64,000 bases of DNA from Deinandra increscens subsp. villosa (lineage: Eukaryota; Streptophyta; Magnoliopsida; Asterales; Asteraceae): NCBI GenBank assembly GCA_039602395.1, contig JBCNJP010000006.1:50371502-50435501 (forward strand), given 5' to 3'. Positions 9,723 through 19,950 of this stretch are shown here, one piece after another (positions within the stretch are counted from its first letter, which is position 1; every line of letters begins with the position of its first letter). The position numbers were made by a program, and so were the translations under genes. The notes below the pieces were generated by a model that worked only from the letters and a program-made list of their open reading frames with translations, did no database searches and was not told the DNA's origin.

Positions 9723-10445
9723 ATGGCATCTACAAAGTATCAAATCGAGAAATTTGACAGGAAGAATGATTTTGGGCTGTGGCGCGTGAAAATGCGAGCG
9801 TTCATGGTTTACCAGGGAATTGCAGAGGCTTTGAAAAGGGATGCTGGAAAGGTTGATGGAACAAGTGATGAAGACTGGCAGGAGATTATGGAGAAGGCAC
9901 ATAGCTCCATTATCTTAAGTCTCGGTGATCGGGTTCTTAGGGAAGTGGTTAAAGAAGACACTGCAGCAGGAATCTGGTCAAGGCTTGAGTCATTGTACAT
10001 GATTAATTATCTAGCCAATAGGCTCTACCTCAAGAAGCGCTTGTACACCTTTCAGATGCAGCCAGGAAACTCTATTGAAGAACATCTGGATGAATTCAAT
10101 AAGAGAATCTTAGATTTGGAGAACATTAATATCTCATTGGATGATGAAGATCAAGCAGTTTTATTCTTGACTTCTCTACCATCCAGTTATGAGAATTTTG
10201 TTGACACCATGATGTATGGGCGTGAAACAATATCAATGGAGGAAGTAACATCTGCTTTGAACTCAAAAGAGTTAAAGAAAAAATCTGAGTTGAAAGAAGA
10301 ACCAGGTGAAGGACTGTTTGTCAAAGGGAAAGGTGATCAAAGGGGCTACAAAAAAAGGCAGGAAATAAACCCAAACTCAAGAATCAGAAGGTGTTGAGAT
10401 GTTTTGTGTGTGGTTCAGACAAACATCTCAAAAGAGACTGTCCAG
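9723..10445 (+). pseudogene. Copia gag with zinc knuckle, one frameshift
   Basis: Gag forms the virus-like particle and packages element RNA. The frame starts at ATG 9723 (MASTKYQIEKFDRKNDFGLW) and contains a UBN2-type capsid region (residues about 40-190: YLKKRLYTF, LPSSYENFVDTMMYG, SMEEVTSALNSKELKKK). Near 10375 a one-base shift ends the frame in a short false tail. The zinc knuckle CFVCGSDKHLKRDC (CX2CX4HX4C) continues in the next frame from 10391. The spacing from PBS to ATG is short, as in other copia elements. Confidence 0.88.
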
Positions 10446-11035
10446 ATAGAAGGAAATACAAGAATGAAGGGTCGTACACATCCAACAAGCCACAGGTAAA
10501 TTTCTCTCAACCTGATGAGGGGTCAACTGATGGGTATGAAAGTAGTGATGTTTTAGTAGTAGCTAAGTTTGTAGACCCTGAGAATTGGATTCTAGACTCA
10601 GGGTGTTCATATCATATGACCCCAAATAAATCTGTGTTTAGAAATCTGGTTATGGAAAGTTTGGGTTCAGTAAAACTTGGTGATAACAGACCATGTAAAA
10701 TAGAGGGTCATGGGTCTGTGGGTTTGAATCTTTCTAATGGAACTGAATTGCAATTAGAAGGTGTAAGGTACATACCAGAATTGACAAGAAATATGATTTC
10801 TTTGGGAACCTTTGAAAAAGAAGGTCATGCTGTTAGTCTCAAAAAATGGAAGAGCCAAAGTTGTTAAAGGATCCAAAGTTAATTTGACAGGCACTAGAAG
10901 AGTGAACAACATCTATGTGTTGGATGTGACTGATACTCAAGATATGAGTAATGAAGTAACAAAAAGTGAAGATTATGAAGCTATGGTTTGGCATAAAATA
11001 TTGGGGCATATAAGTGATCAAGGGTTGGTGTAACT
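10446..11035 (+). pseudogene. Copia protease and pre-integrase region, broken
   Basis: The aspartic protease that processes the polyprotein is recognised by WILDSGCSYHMTPNK (catalytic DSG at 10595-10603) and the later stretch VRYIPELTRNMISLGTFEKEG. A one-base shift in the A-run near 10845 moves the frame. The pre-integrase part (AMVWHKILGHISDQGL) stops at TAA 11031-11033, where the relative at 3081-3536 reads on. Confidence 0.85.
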
Positions 11036-11059
11036 GAACAAACAAGGAGCATTTGTGAA

Positions 11060-11806
11060 GTTAAAGAGTACTAATCCTGGTTTTTGTGAACATTGTGTCA
11101 TGGTAAACCTCATAAGGTAAAGTTCACAAAAGGAAAGCACAACACCAAAGGAATTTTGGAGTATGTGCATGCTGATCTTTGGGGGCCTACAAGAACTCAA
11201 ACCATAGGTGGATCAAGGTACTTTCTATCTTTGGTGGATGATTTTTCAAGAAGGGTGTGGGTATATGTTCTAAAGAATAAAAGTGATGCTTTTAGCAGTT
11301 TTAAAAACTGGAAATCCCTTGTTGAAAATCAAACTAATAAAAGGATTAAAAAATTGAGAACTGATAATGGGTTAGAGTTTTGCAATTATCAGTTTGATAG
11401 GTTATGTCAAAAGGCAGGTATAGCAAGACACCTAACCATTCCTGGTACCCCTCAACAGAATGGTCTTATTGAGAGGATGAACATGACACTTTTGAATAAA
11501 GTTAGGTGTATGTTGTTAAACTCTAGTATGCCCAAAAGTTTTTGGGGAGAGGCAGTTACCACGGCTGCTCATTTAGTCAACATGTCACCTTCCTCAGCCT
11601 TGGGAATGAAAGTTCCTATGGAAGTGTGGTCAGGGAGAAAGGTGGAGTATAAAAACTTAAAGGTGTTTGGCTCAATCTGTTATGCTCATATAAGTCAGGA
11701 CAAGTTGGAGGCTAGAGCATTAAGGTGTGTGTTTCTTGGTTACCCTGAGGGAGTGAAGGGTTTTAAACTGTGGAAAATAGGTGGAGAAGGTCCTAAAGAT
11801 AATTAG
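11060..11806 (+). pseudogene. Copia integrase, frameshifted at both ends
   Basis: The zinc-binding end (CEHCV) shifts frame near 11100. The core then reads HADLWGPTRTQ (first Asp), RTDNGLEFCN (second Asp) and GLIERMNMTLL (Glu), so all three DDE residues remain. The C-terminal part, VFGSICYAHISQDKLEARA, is typical of copia. The frame ends at 11806 after a further one-base shift near 11790, and the continuation starts at 11781 in another frame. The first half of the core is well conserved. Confidence 0.88.
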
Positions 11807-12963
11807 CGGAAATGTCACATTTAAAGAAGATATGATGTATAGGGATGCTATAGGCAAGTCCCCAAAGCCTGCTGATAAAGAGACCAGGGTTGAGGTTGAG
11901 GTGGAGTGTGATGTTAAAGGTGGTCACTGTGAGTCTCAATCAAACAGTGACACTTACTCAAATCCATCTGTTGATATGCCTGCTGACCAAGAGATGAGTC
12001 AATACTATAGTATAGCACAAAATAGACCAGAGAGAAACATTGTTAAACCTATAAGGTTCAAAAGTGATGAGGATGTTTCAACTTTTGTATTTGTGTCTAT
12101 GATAGATGAACATAGGGAGGAAGATCCAATCACTTATGAGGAAGCATTGAATTCTCAATATAAGGAGCATTGGTTAAATGCAATGAAGGAAGAGATGAAG
12201 TCTTTGCATCAGAATCAAACCTGGGAACTCAGTAAGAAGCCAAGTGACAAAAAGGTAATACCTTGTAAGTGGCTATTTAAGCTAAAAGGAGCCACTTAAT
12301 GAAGGGGATAAGCCTAGGTTTAAATCCAGGTTAGTGGCTAAAGGATTTAAGCAGAAACATGGTATTGATTACCATGAGGTTTTCTCTCCTGTAGTCAAAC
12401 ATACATCTATAAGGGTAATTCTGTCTATTACTGCTGTAAAGGATTTGGAGTTAGAACAATTGGATGTGAAAACTGATTTTCTCTATGGTTCACTTGATGA
12501 GGAATTGTACATAAATCAGCCATAATGTTTTGAAGTTAAAGGACAGGAAGGTCTGGTATATAAACTGAAAAAATCATTGTATGGACTGAAGCAATCTCCT
12601 AGGAAGTGGTACTGAAAATTTGATGATCACATGATCTCAAATTATTTCATGAGAAACAATTATGATTCCTGTGTCTACCTCAGAGAATACCAGCCAGGTA
12701 AGTATATATATCTTTTACTCTATGTTGATGATATGTTGTTGGCTTGTAATTCAACACAGGTGATAAAGGAAACCAAGGAGATGCTCAAGTCAAAGTTTGA
12801 CATGAAAGAGTTGGGGCCTGCTAAGAAGATACTGGGCATGGAAATTTCAAGGGACAGGAAGAATAGAATTTTGAGGCTGACTCAACAGTCCTATGTTCAG
12901 AAGGTACTTAAAACTTATGGTATGATAGGCTGCAAAGTAGTAAAGACTCCTTATGCTCCCTAA
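11781..12963 (+). pseudogene. Copia reverse transcriptase, several stops
   Basis: The linker (11781-12120) leads into RVT_2. WKHAMKEEM-like sequence is near 12170, then LVAKGFKQKHGIDYHEVFSP, QLDVKTDFLYGSLDEELY, SLYGLKQSPRKWY and the catalytic LLLYVDDMLLA near 12715-12745. Breaks: stop at 12297-12299, TAA at 12523-12525, TGA at 12613-12615 and TAA at 12961-12963. In most relatives the DVKTAFLHG motif has Ala where this copy has Asp. The YVDD centre itself is intact. Confidence 0.9.
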
Positions 12964-12975
12964 CTGAATTTATCC

Positions 12976-13689
12976 TTGAATGATTATCCTAAAACAGAAG
13001 AGGAGAAAAATTTTATGAACAAGGTTCCTTATGCAAATGCAGTGGGGTCACTTATGTATCTAATGGTTTGTACTAGACCAGATATAGGATACAATGTAAG
13101 CATGGTAAGTAGGTACTTGTCATGTCCTGGAAAAACACACTGGGAAGCTGTTAAATGGTTATTGAGGTATATTGCAGGCATTGCTCATGTTGGACTAACA
13201 TTTCCAGAAAGAGATTCTAGTATTCCTGTGGTTCAAGGGTATGTAGACTCAGATTATGCTAAAGATTTAGATAAGGGGAGGTCTATTACTAGCTATGGTT
13301 TCCAGGTGTTGGGTAATATAGTAAGTTGGAGAGCAAGTCTTCAACATGTAGTAGCTTTATCTAGCACAAAGGCTGAGTATATGGCTCTTGTTGAAGTAGT
13401 CAAAGAATCATTATGGTTAAAAAGGTTTTGCAAAGATTTGGGTTTGAAAGTGAATAATAACTTGGTCTATTGTGACAACATGGGAGCATTGCAGTTGTTA
13501 AAGAATGATGTGTTTCATGGTAGAACAAAGCATATCAGAGTTAGAATGCATTTCATTCGAGAGGTTATAGCTTCAAAGGAAGTTAAGGTGGATTATATTG
13601 CTACCAGTGAAAATGCAGCAGATGTATTCACCAAATCTTTGCCTATTTCTAAATTTTCAAAGTGTATAGAACAGTTTGGAATTGGTTAA
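12976..13689 (+). pseudogene. Copia RNase H domain
   Basis: This is the RNase H that removes the RNA strand after reverse transcription. Motifs: GSLMYLMVCTRPDIGYNVSM, YVDSDYAKDLDKGRSITSYG, VALSSTKAEYMAL, CDNMGALQL and the closing AADVFTKSLP. Acidic active-site residues (YVDSDYA, TKAEY, CDN) are present and the 237-codon frame is open to its natural stop at 13689. Alone it is a remnant of the broken polyprotein. Confidence 0.9.
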
Positions 13690-13860
13690 ATTCTAAACGG
13701 GTCACATGAGTGCAGGGGTAGCATTGGTATTTAGCCACATCAGAGTATTTAAGACCGTTGGTCCGCTGTTGCTCGATGATGGGTAGGTGTTAATGTTGCT
13801 CCAAAAGGCATTATAGGTACTTGGAGTCAAGCTCTTAAGTCAAGCTCAAAAGGTGGAGAT

Positions 13861-14183
13861 TGTAGAAATATTTGAGCTCAACCGAATTCGAACTCGGGAT
13901 CATTGGATTAATCAGGGTATAAGCGAATAGGTGTAGTTTGAACATTATCTCAATGTTTGAGGGGGTAATGTGAAAATATTGTTAATACACTGTTAATGGC
14001 CGTTAAGAACTGTTAGAAGAGAAGGTAACCGGTAGCTGGTTTTCACATATAGGGGTTTGTTAGAGATTGTAAATGCATTCAGTTCATTTTTGGATTGTAT
14101 CTCTTTCGTTTTATCATCAATAAAATTCCGGTAGAGCTTGATTTCTGTTTTCTAGTATTATTGATCTTGATTTTCCGTTAACA
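13861..14183 (+). repeat. 3' LTR of copia element 9325-14183
   Basis: The 323-bp copy of the 5' LTR is preceded by the purine tract aaaaggtggagat (ends 13860). It ends in GTTAACA and is followed by caaac, the right target duplication. Confidence 0.93.
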
Positions 14184-14314
14184 CAAACACTCTTTAAGAG
14201 TGTTGACGGTGAACTAATCATGTGGTGACATCACTCCTATATACATTGCTTAATTAATTGAATATTTTTAGAATGGAATTAATTGAACATTTAAAAGCCT
14301 GCTTCAAATATATA
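14184..14314. other. Host sequence between copia and SINE
   Basis: Short AT-rich stretch. It contains a small dyad (aacactctttaagagtgtt at 14186-14204) directly at the copia insertion site and nothing else recognisable. Confidence 0.4.
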
Positions 14315-14328
14315 TTATTGTGCCTTTT

Positions 14329-14546
14329 TTTTTTGAACGAAAAATTTGGATCACTGACGGGGACATTACACCACCCACCCGATCATCTCCAATCCCCATC
14401 AGGAGGAAACTCGCCACTGGTGAGAAACCCCCTGGCCCAACTTGTAACCCCCATTTTTCTTCTTTTTGTTACAAGTGGGATTTGAACCCAAGACCTCCTC
14501 TTAAGGGGTCATGACACCTTTACCACTAGGCTAACTAGTGGTGTGT
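14329..14546 (-). mobile_element. tRNA-derived SINE with 14-bp target duplications
   Basis: On the minus strand the 5' part has RNA polymerase III box A (TAGCCTAGTGGT, near 14525-14537) and box B (GGTTCAAATCC, near 14470-14482) at tRNA spacing. It ends in an A-run (T-run at 14329-14334 on the plus strand). The element is flanked by perfect 14-bp direct repeats ttattgtgcctttt at 14315-14328 and 14547-14560. The body is about 218 bp. It would be copied by a partner LINE. The family name is not assigned. Confidence 0.9.
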
Positions 14547-14560
14547 TTATTGTGCCTTTT

Positions 14561-14832
14561 AATCCTATTTATTCTTGTCGCATTTTACGCATAACGGCGC
14601 TAAATTCGTTACCAAGAAAAGATTGGGAAAATATTTGATATACTTATTTAATTATTAGGAGAACCTGTTTTCTTGGGAAGTAGGTAGTATGATATTAATA
14701 CGTGTCGAAATTCAATTTCGCTATATGCACCACCAAATATTTTATTTGATACTAGACATCAAGTCATAGAGTTGAATTGACGTATATTCGTAGTTAAAAA
14801 AATTATACATCTTTTATAGAATTATATATATA
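14561..14832. other. AT-rich intergenic sequence
   Basis: No frame, repeat or RNA gene recognised. Confidence 0.4.
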
Positions 14833-15010
14833 GATCAAGGATTATCTGAGAACCATTTGATTTGAGAACTAAAAAGAATTAATTTGAGCCACAAGTTTAT
14901 TTACATGTATCCCCCTCTCATTAAATGTAGTGGTCTCACCTGAAATTTGTGGTTGAGATTTAGTTCTCAAAAGTTCTCAAAACAAAAAGTTCCCATTTGA
15001 ACCTAACCCT
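14833..15010 (+). mobile_element. MITE family A, copy 1
   Basis: This 178-bp unit shares the phrases ttgagccacaagtttattta and gtggttgagatttagttctc with copies at 15722-15900 and 43043-43219, and inverted at 15498-15665. It is flanked by (TA)n tracts. The copy at 43043-43219 shows a 10-bp target duplication, suggesting a Mutator-like (MULE) origin. Confidence 0.75.
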
Positions 15011-15028
15011 ATATATATATATTGAAAA

Positions 15029-15448
15029 GTTCATTATAGACACCCGTAGACACCCTATTTCGCATGTGAAATTGCTCTATTTCGCATGTGAAATTCAATA
15101 AAAAAATGTTTTTTTAGATTTAATGTAAATAAATAAATAAAATCTAAGATAAACAATGATAATTGTAAAAAATTTAATTAATGAATGATACAGATTACGC
15201 ACACTCATTCTGATCCTTTCATTTTATTATTTTTTCCAAAATCAAGCCATGTGCATTATAGATTTCATTACGTAATCATTCATAAATTAAATTTTTCAAA
15301 ATTCTCATTGTTTATCTTAGATTGTATTTATTTACATAAAATCTAAAAAAAGGTTTTTTTTATTGAATTTCACATGCGAAATAGAGTAATTTCACATGTG
15401 AAATACGGTGTCTACTTGTCTACACTTATGAGGGTGTCTATAATGAAC
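15029..15448. mobile_element. Long palindromic MITE, family B, copy 1 (420 bp)
   Basis: The ends are inverted copies (gttcattatagacaccc at left, gggtgtctataatgaac at right). Inner blocks (ttcgcatgtgaaatt, gattta-tgtaaataaat, gataaacaatgataattg and their complements) also mirror each other, so most of the element could fold into one hairpin. It is set between (TA)n tracts. No coding sequence. Confidence 0.8.
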
Positions 15449-15449
15449 C

Positions 15450-15497
<48 letters not shown>

Positions 15498-15501
<4 letters not shown>

Positions 15502-15665
15502 TAGTGGCTGAGATTTGAGAACTTTTGAGAACTAAATCTCAACCACTAATTTTTTATGGGGACCACTATAATTCATGAAAGGGGGTTTCCATATATATAA
15601 ATTAGTGGCTGAGATTAGTTATTTTTAGTTTTCAAACCCAATTGGTTCTCAAATGATCATCTCCC
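15498..15665 (-). mobile_element. MITE family A, copy 2 (inverted, partial)
   Basis: This is an inverted copy of the family A sequence. Its left end lacks the usual terminus, and the segment actagtggctgagattt occurs in modified form twice (15500 and 15602), indicating internal rearrangement. Confidence 0.7.
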
Positions 15666-15689
15666 ATATATATATATATTATGTATATA

Positions 15690-15721
<32 letters not shown>

Positions 15722-15722
<1 letters not shown>

Positions 15723-15896
15723 AGGAGATGATCATTTGAGAACCAATTTGGTTTGAGAATTAAAAAGAACTAATTTGAGCCACAAGTTTATTTACATGTA
15801 CCCCCCTCCCATGAATTGTAGTGGTCCCCCTGAAATTTGTGGTTGAGATTTAGTTCTAAAAAGTTCTTAAAATAAAAGTTTCTCATTTGATCCTTC

Positions 15897-15900
<4 letters not shown>
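15722..15900 (+). mobile_element. MITE family A, copy 3
   Basis: This 179-bp copy closely matches copy 1. Its right terminus tttgatccttcccct faces the inverted same sequence (aggggaaggatcaaat, 15943) across a (TA)n tract, so the two neighbouring elements share terminal sequence. Confidence 0.8.
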
Positions 15901-15942
<42 letters not shown>

Positions 15943-15946
<4 letters not shown>

Positions 15947-16665
15947 GAAGGATCAAATAAAAACAAGATGTTATTGCGAAAACACGAAAACAAATATTAA
16001 AACCTCTATAACTTCCTCATACGTTAATAATTTTTTAAAAAATTTGCACCAGAAGTCTTAAAATTATGTCACCTTTAATTCTAGGAAAAGAAATTAAACA
16101 TAAAATTTCGTGATTTTTTTTATTATTGCACAAGTGCAATAATAGGTATTAATTATATTACACATGTGCAATATTAACAAAAAAACATTAATTTTTTTAA
16201 ATTTTTTTAAATTTTTTTAAGAATTAAAGATAACAGAATTATAAGATCTATGGTACAATTTTTTTTATCAAAAATATTAACGTATGAAAAAGTTATAGAG
16301 GTTTTAATATTATTGCACATGTGCAATAATAATTTTTTATTGCACATGTGCAATAATAATAAAATTTAAAAAACGTTGAAGTTTTTTGATTTTCTCCAGA
16401 ATTAAAGATAACAGAATTATAAGATTTATAGTGCAATTTTTTATAAAAAAATTTAACATATGAAAAAGTTATAAAGGTTTTAATATTATTGCACCTGTGC
16501 AATAATAATTTTTCAAAAAATTTTGATTTTTTTTTAAATTTTTTCCAGAACTAAAGATACCATAATTTTAAGGATTTTGTTGCAATTTTTTTTAAAAAAT
16601 ATTAACGTATGAAAAAGTTATAGAGGTTTTAATATTTGTTTTCGTGTTTTCGCAAACTCGGATAT
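15943..16665. mobile_element. Palindromic element, family C, with internal tandem units
   Basis: The left end aggggaaggatcaaat matches family A termini. Further in, tgcgaaaacacgaaaacaaa (15974) is mirrored by ttttcgtgttttcgcaa near 16639. The interior holds three tandem units (about 16210-16330, 16395-16510, 16545-16640), each ending in 'gaaaaagttatagaggtttt'-like sequence. It also holds repeated palindromes TTATTGCACATGTGCAATAA near 16310-16360. Non-coding. Confidence 0.65.
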
Positions 16666-17677
16666 AATGAAAACCTCTCCGAGTTTGGAAAACCGTGAAA
16701 ACCAAGCTAATATTTTTTAAACCAACTAATAACTTAACTAAACTCTTTAAAGGGCATTTTCGGTACTTAGGTAATACCCAACATCAAGAACTGTCTTGCT
16801 TGTCATATCTACTTTTCAGTTTTTCTCTTTCCCTCATACCTCCATATTCAAACTTTACCCTTCTTCTTCCCATTTCATAACCCCAAATTCTATCATTCAT
16901 CTTCTCCACCCTCATTCATCCTTGATCCTACTGTTTCCTTTCAACAATCACCATCTCCTCTCAGATCAATGAAAACAAGTCACTCGCCACCATTTACCAC
17001 CACCGCCACTGATATCGAAGAAACCCTAACCCAAAAAACCACTACCATCACCGTCGAATCTAAACAAGTCGACCACCATCTACATCCAGCATCTTCACCC
17101 TCATTCAACATCGATGTTCACCTCAAATCACGTCAAAGAAGAGAATGACGAAGACGGTAGTGGAGGAAAGATCGGAACAAAACTACCACCATCTACATTG
17201 TACCTCGCCGGAAAAGAGGACGCCGTTCACTCGCGAACTCCGGCGGGCTTCTATGTTGGTGAGTTGTTTTCCATCGTTGGTGAGCTATTTTTTATCCACT
17301 GGTAATTTAATCTGTGCTTTAATGGAACCGAAAGATTTGATGCATTTGTTGCTTTATTGCTTTCTAATTCCAATTAAGTTTATTTTGCTGCTTTATTGTT
17401 TATTAGATTCTAATTTATTCTAATTTTCACTAAAAGAAATGTATGTAACCCATGTTCCTTATACCTTTTTTTCTCATTAATGTTTATCATATGTATATCA
17501 ATGAAAAATATATACATATATAATTGAAAGAAAAATCAATATTTTAAGAGTTTTTTTTGATACACTGGTTATTGATTCCAACATGGATAATTAACGTTTG
17601 GTAATTTTTGTGGGTGGTTGAATGGATAATTAACTGTTTGGTTATATTCGTTAGCAAAAGAAAACTTACCGTCTAAT
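16666..17677. other. Non-TE-like stretch with leader-like CT-rich sequence
   Basis: After a small hairpin (aaactcgg ... ccgagttt, 16664-16686), a pyrimidine-rich stretch at 16790-16930 resembles a plant 5' UTR and is followed by the small frame at 16969. Beyond 17300 it is AT-rich and non-coding. It may be the 5' part of a gene captured by or stranded among transposons. Confidence 0.35.
16969..17148 (+). CDS. Hypothetical small frame (59 codons), possible gene fragment
   Basis: The ATG at 16969 follows a CT-rich leader and opens a 59-codon frame rich in Thr, Ser, His and Pro (MKTSHSPPFTTTATDIEETL at the start), ending at TGA 17146-17148. I do not recognise it. Codon use is GC-richer than the surrounding DNA, which is why I mention it. 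It has no domain and could be the N-terminus of a truncated gene. Confidence 0.25.
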   Translation: MKTSHSPPFTTTATDIEETLTQKTTTITVESKQVDHHLHPASSPSFNIDVHLKSRQRRE

Positions 17678-18714
17678 ATACATATGTAACTGTTATGATT
17701 CCCAATCCTACTATTCTAAATAATAGGTGTTTTTAATGATATTACATATGTAACTTTACCACTCAGAATCTTATTTACATATGTAATGTTCGAATATACA
17801 TATATAAACTTATGCTACATACGGAATTTTATGTTTGTTTCATGTTACGTCTCATTATATATTTAAATTTACATATGTAAACTTGTGTAACACATGTAAA
17901 TTTACTTTTTTAATGTAACATTAGTTTTTACATATATAAACATTAGTATTTACATATGTAATCAATTAGTGATTTAGTTCTACATATGTGACTAAAAAAT
18001 GATGTTACATATGTATGTTTCATGCTTGAACTAATGTTAAGATATTAGCAAATCATTATGTATGTTTCATGCTTGAACTAATGTGACAAAACATTTTAGA
18101 GATTTAGAAAAAATGCATATCTAAACAATGATGTTACATATGTGACTAAACAATGATGTTACATATTTAACTATACGTTATTCTACTTACGTATGTGAAT
18201 CTACTTAAGTAACATGTTACATCTCATTTATCTATGTGAATTTACATATGTAAACTCGTCCTTCATATGTACATTTACCTATGTTTCATTTTTGAACTAA
18301 TGAACGTTTTTTTTGTAGGAGAATGTATTTTTTTATCAAAGATGATGATATTTATCTATGTGAATTTACATATGTAAATTTGTTTTGTAGGAGAATGTAC
18401 ATTTACCTATGTATCTATTGTTAGCTTGTCATATATTTTTCATTATTTAAAATATCTCAGTTCGTATGAAACATTTGTTACGTTTCATTTTGTATGTCCA
18501 AATGATTTACGTACGTAACATGATGTGAGCAGAATGCTTGATAACAATAACACATTTTACATATGTAACTTAACAATGTTACATATGTAACTTAACAATG
18601 TTGTTACATATGTCACTATACCAGTGGAGAAAAAGAATATAACTCACAAATATATTACAATCTGAAGAAAAAAGAAAATATCATATCTAAACAATGATGT
18701 TACATACGTAAATA
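17678..18714. repeat. Scattered palindromic motif TTACATATGTAA
   Basis: Some 15-20 copies of ACATATGT, mostly as (T)TACATATGTAA(C) with variants such as acatatataaa and acacatgtaaa, occur at irregular spacing over about 1 kb of otherwise unremarkable AT-rich DNA. Longer phrases are also duplicated (acaatgatgttacatatgt; tgtttcatgcttgaactaat). Confidence 0.75.
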
Positions 18715-18917
18715 TATATTAGTTTACTTATGTAACATATAAAGTTCCCTCAAAATAAGCCGATCATGTGCGTGACAACCCGTCAGAAAATACCAGGTCA
18801 AACATATACTTTGACTATATATATATACGTATATACATGTGCATGACTTAATCTAGTAGTAATATTAGTAACACTGTGCATGTAAACGTCTACTCTTGAC
18901 AAACTCCCACGTTCGTA

Positions 18918-19355
18918 ATGGAAAAACAAAACCCGTAGCAAAAAGAAAGTCAACCAAAGCCATAGGGGATTCCAATAACAAGAAAAAAAAATAAAAATAT
19001 AAAATGACTTTTATATTTTACCGAAACAGTGTCGTGAGAAATCACACCGACATCCGACAAAGACTTTGAGCGAACATTTTAATTAAAACTTTAGTTACTT
19101 TTAATAGTGTAAATATTGAAGCTTAAAGTGGATCACAACAATGGAAAAACAAAACCCGTAGCAAAAAGAAAGTCAACCAAAGCCATAGTGAATTCCAATA
19201 ATAAGAAAAAAATATAAAATGACTTATAAATTACTGAAACAGTGTCGTGAGAAATCACACCGACACCCGACAAAGACTTTGAGCGAACATTTTAATTAAA
19301 ACTTTAGTTAGTTTTAATAGTGTAAATATTTGAGCTTAAAGCGGATCATAACAGT
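18918..19355. repeat. Tandem duplication, 223-bp period
   Basis: The segment beginning ggaaaaacaaaacccgtagc at 18919 recurs at 19142, and the match continues through gtgtcgtgagaaatcacacc and gactttgagcgaacatttta to the end of the unit. The differences are small indels in A-runs and a few substitutions. Non-coding. Confidence 0.9.
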
Positions 19356-19659
19356 TATTTATTTTCTAACCGCGTATACGCGAATAAATAATATAAATAA
19401 AACCACAAATTCTAATTGGAGACAGAGAGGAGTTTCATTGGAAAAGATTAACATGAATAAAAAAAGATGAAAGTACTATGTGTTACAGGAGAATGTACCA
19501 TATAAAAAGATGACAAGATGTGTACAATTTTTATGAGGACCATCTTACCCTTTCTTATTCATGAAAAAAGGTAGACATGGACTAAGAAGGGGCATAGGAT
19601 GGGTTTTTAAAGTTTTCCCAACTGGATTGAGTTTTCACCATAACCATCCCCTATATTAT

Positions 19660-19720
<61 letters not shown>
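19356..19720. other. AT-rich spacer ending in a long (TA)n tract
   Basis: No gene seen. 19662-19720 is a pure TA microsatellite bordering the palindromic element to the right. Confidence 0.5.
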
Positions 19721-19725
<5 letters not shown>

Positions 19726-19915
19726 GAGCTTCATTGTAGACACTTTCGCATGTGAAATAACTCTTTTTCACATGTGAAAGTTTCTAATTAATGAGAAAAA
19801 AGAAAAAAAGAAAAAAAGAAAAAAGAAAATTAATCACAACCATTAGATCAAGAGATCTAATGGTGAAAAGGGTGTCTACCTGTCTACACTTATGGGGGTG
19901 TCTACAATGAACTTT

Positions 19916-19920
<5 letters not shown>
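19721..19920. mobile_element. Palindromic MITE, family B, copy 2 (200 bp)
   Basis: The ends ttcattgtagacact and gtgtctacaatgaac are inverted repeats related to those at 15029-15448. The subterminal ttcgcatgtgaaat also matches. It is shorter, with a purine-rich (gaaaaaa)n centre and the dyad attagatca/agagatctaat. (TA)n tracts lie on both sides. Confidence 0.75.

Positions 19921-19948
<28 letters not shown>

Positions 19949-19950
<2 letters not shown>

Larger units (their letters stand above)
9325..14183 (+). mobile_element. Full-length Ty1/copia retrotransposon with both LTRs
   Basis: The element is 4.86 kb. It has a 5' LTR (9325-9643), PBS (9646-9657), gag, protease, integrase, reverse transcriptase, RNase H, a purine tract (13846-13860) and a 3' LTR (13861-14183). 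The flanks are caagc (9320-9324) and caaac (14184-14188), a 5-bp target duplication with one mismatch. The order integrase before reverse transcriptase marks it as copia. The reading frame is broken at least eight times, so it is non-autonomous. LTR differences (single-base changes plus an insertion of a few bases near 14015) show it is not very recent. Confidence 0.95.

Noticed and set aside
14329..14546. tRNA gene
   Set aside because: Box A and box B are present, but there is no acceptor stem, and the unit has an A-run and 14-bp duplications, so it is a SINE.
17678..18714. CRISPR-like array
   Set aside because: Repeats are too short and irregular, spacers are not uniform, and the genome is clearly eukaryotic.
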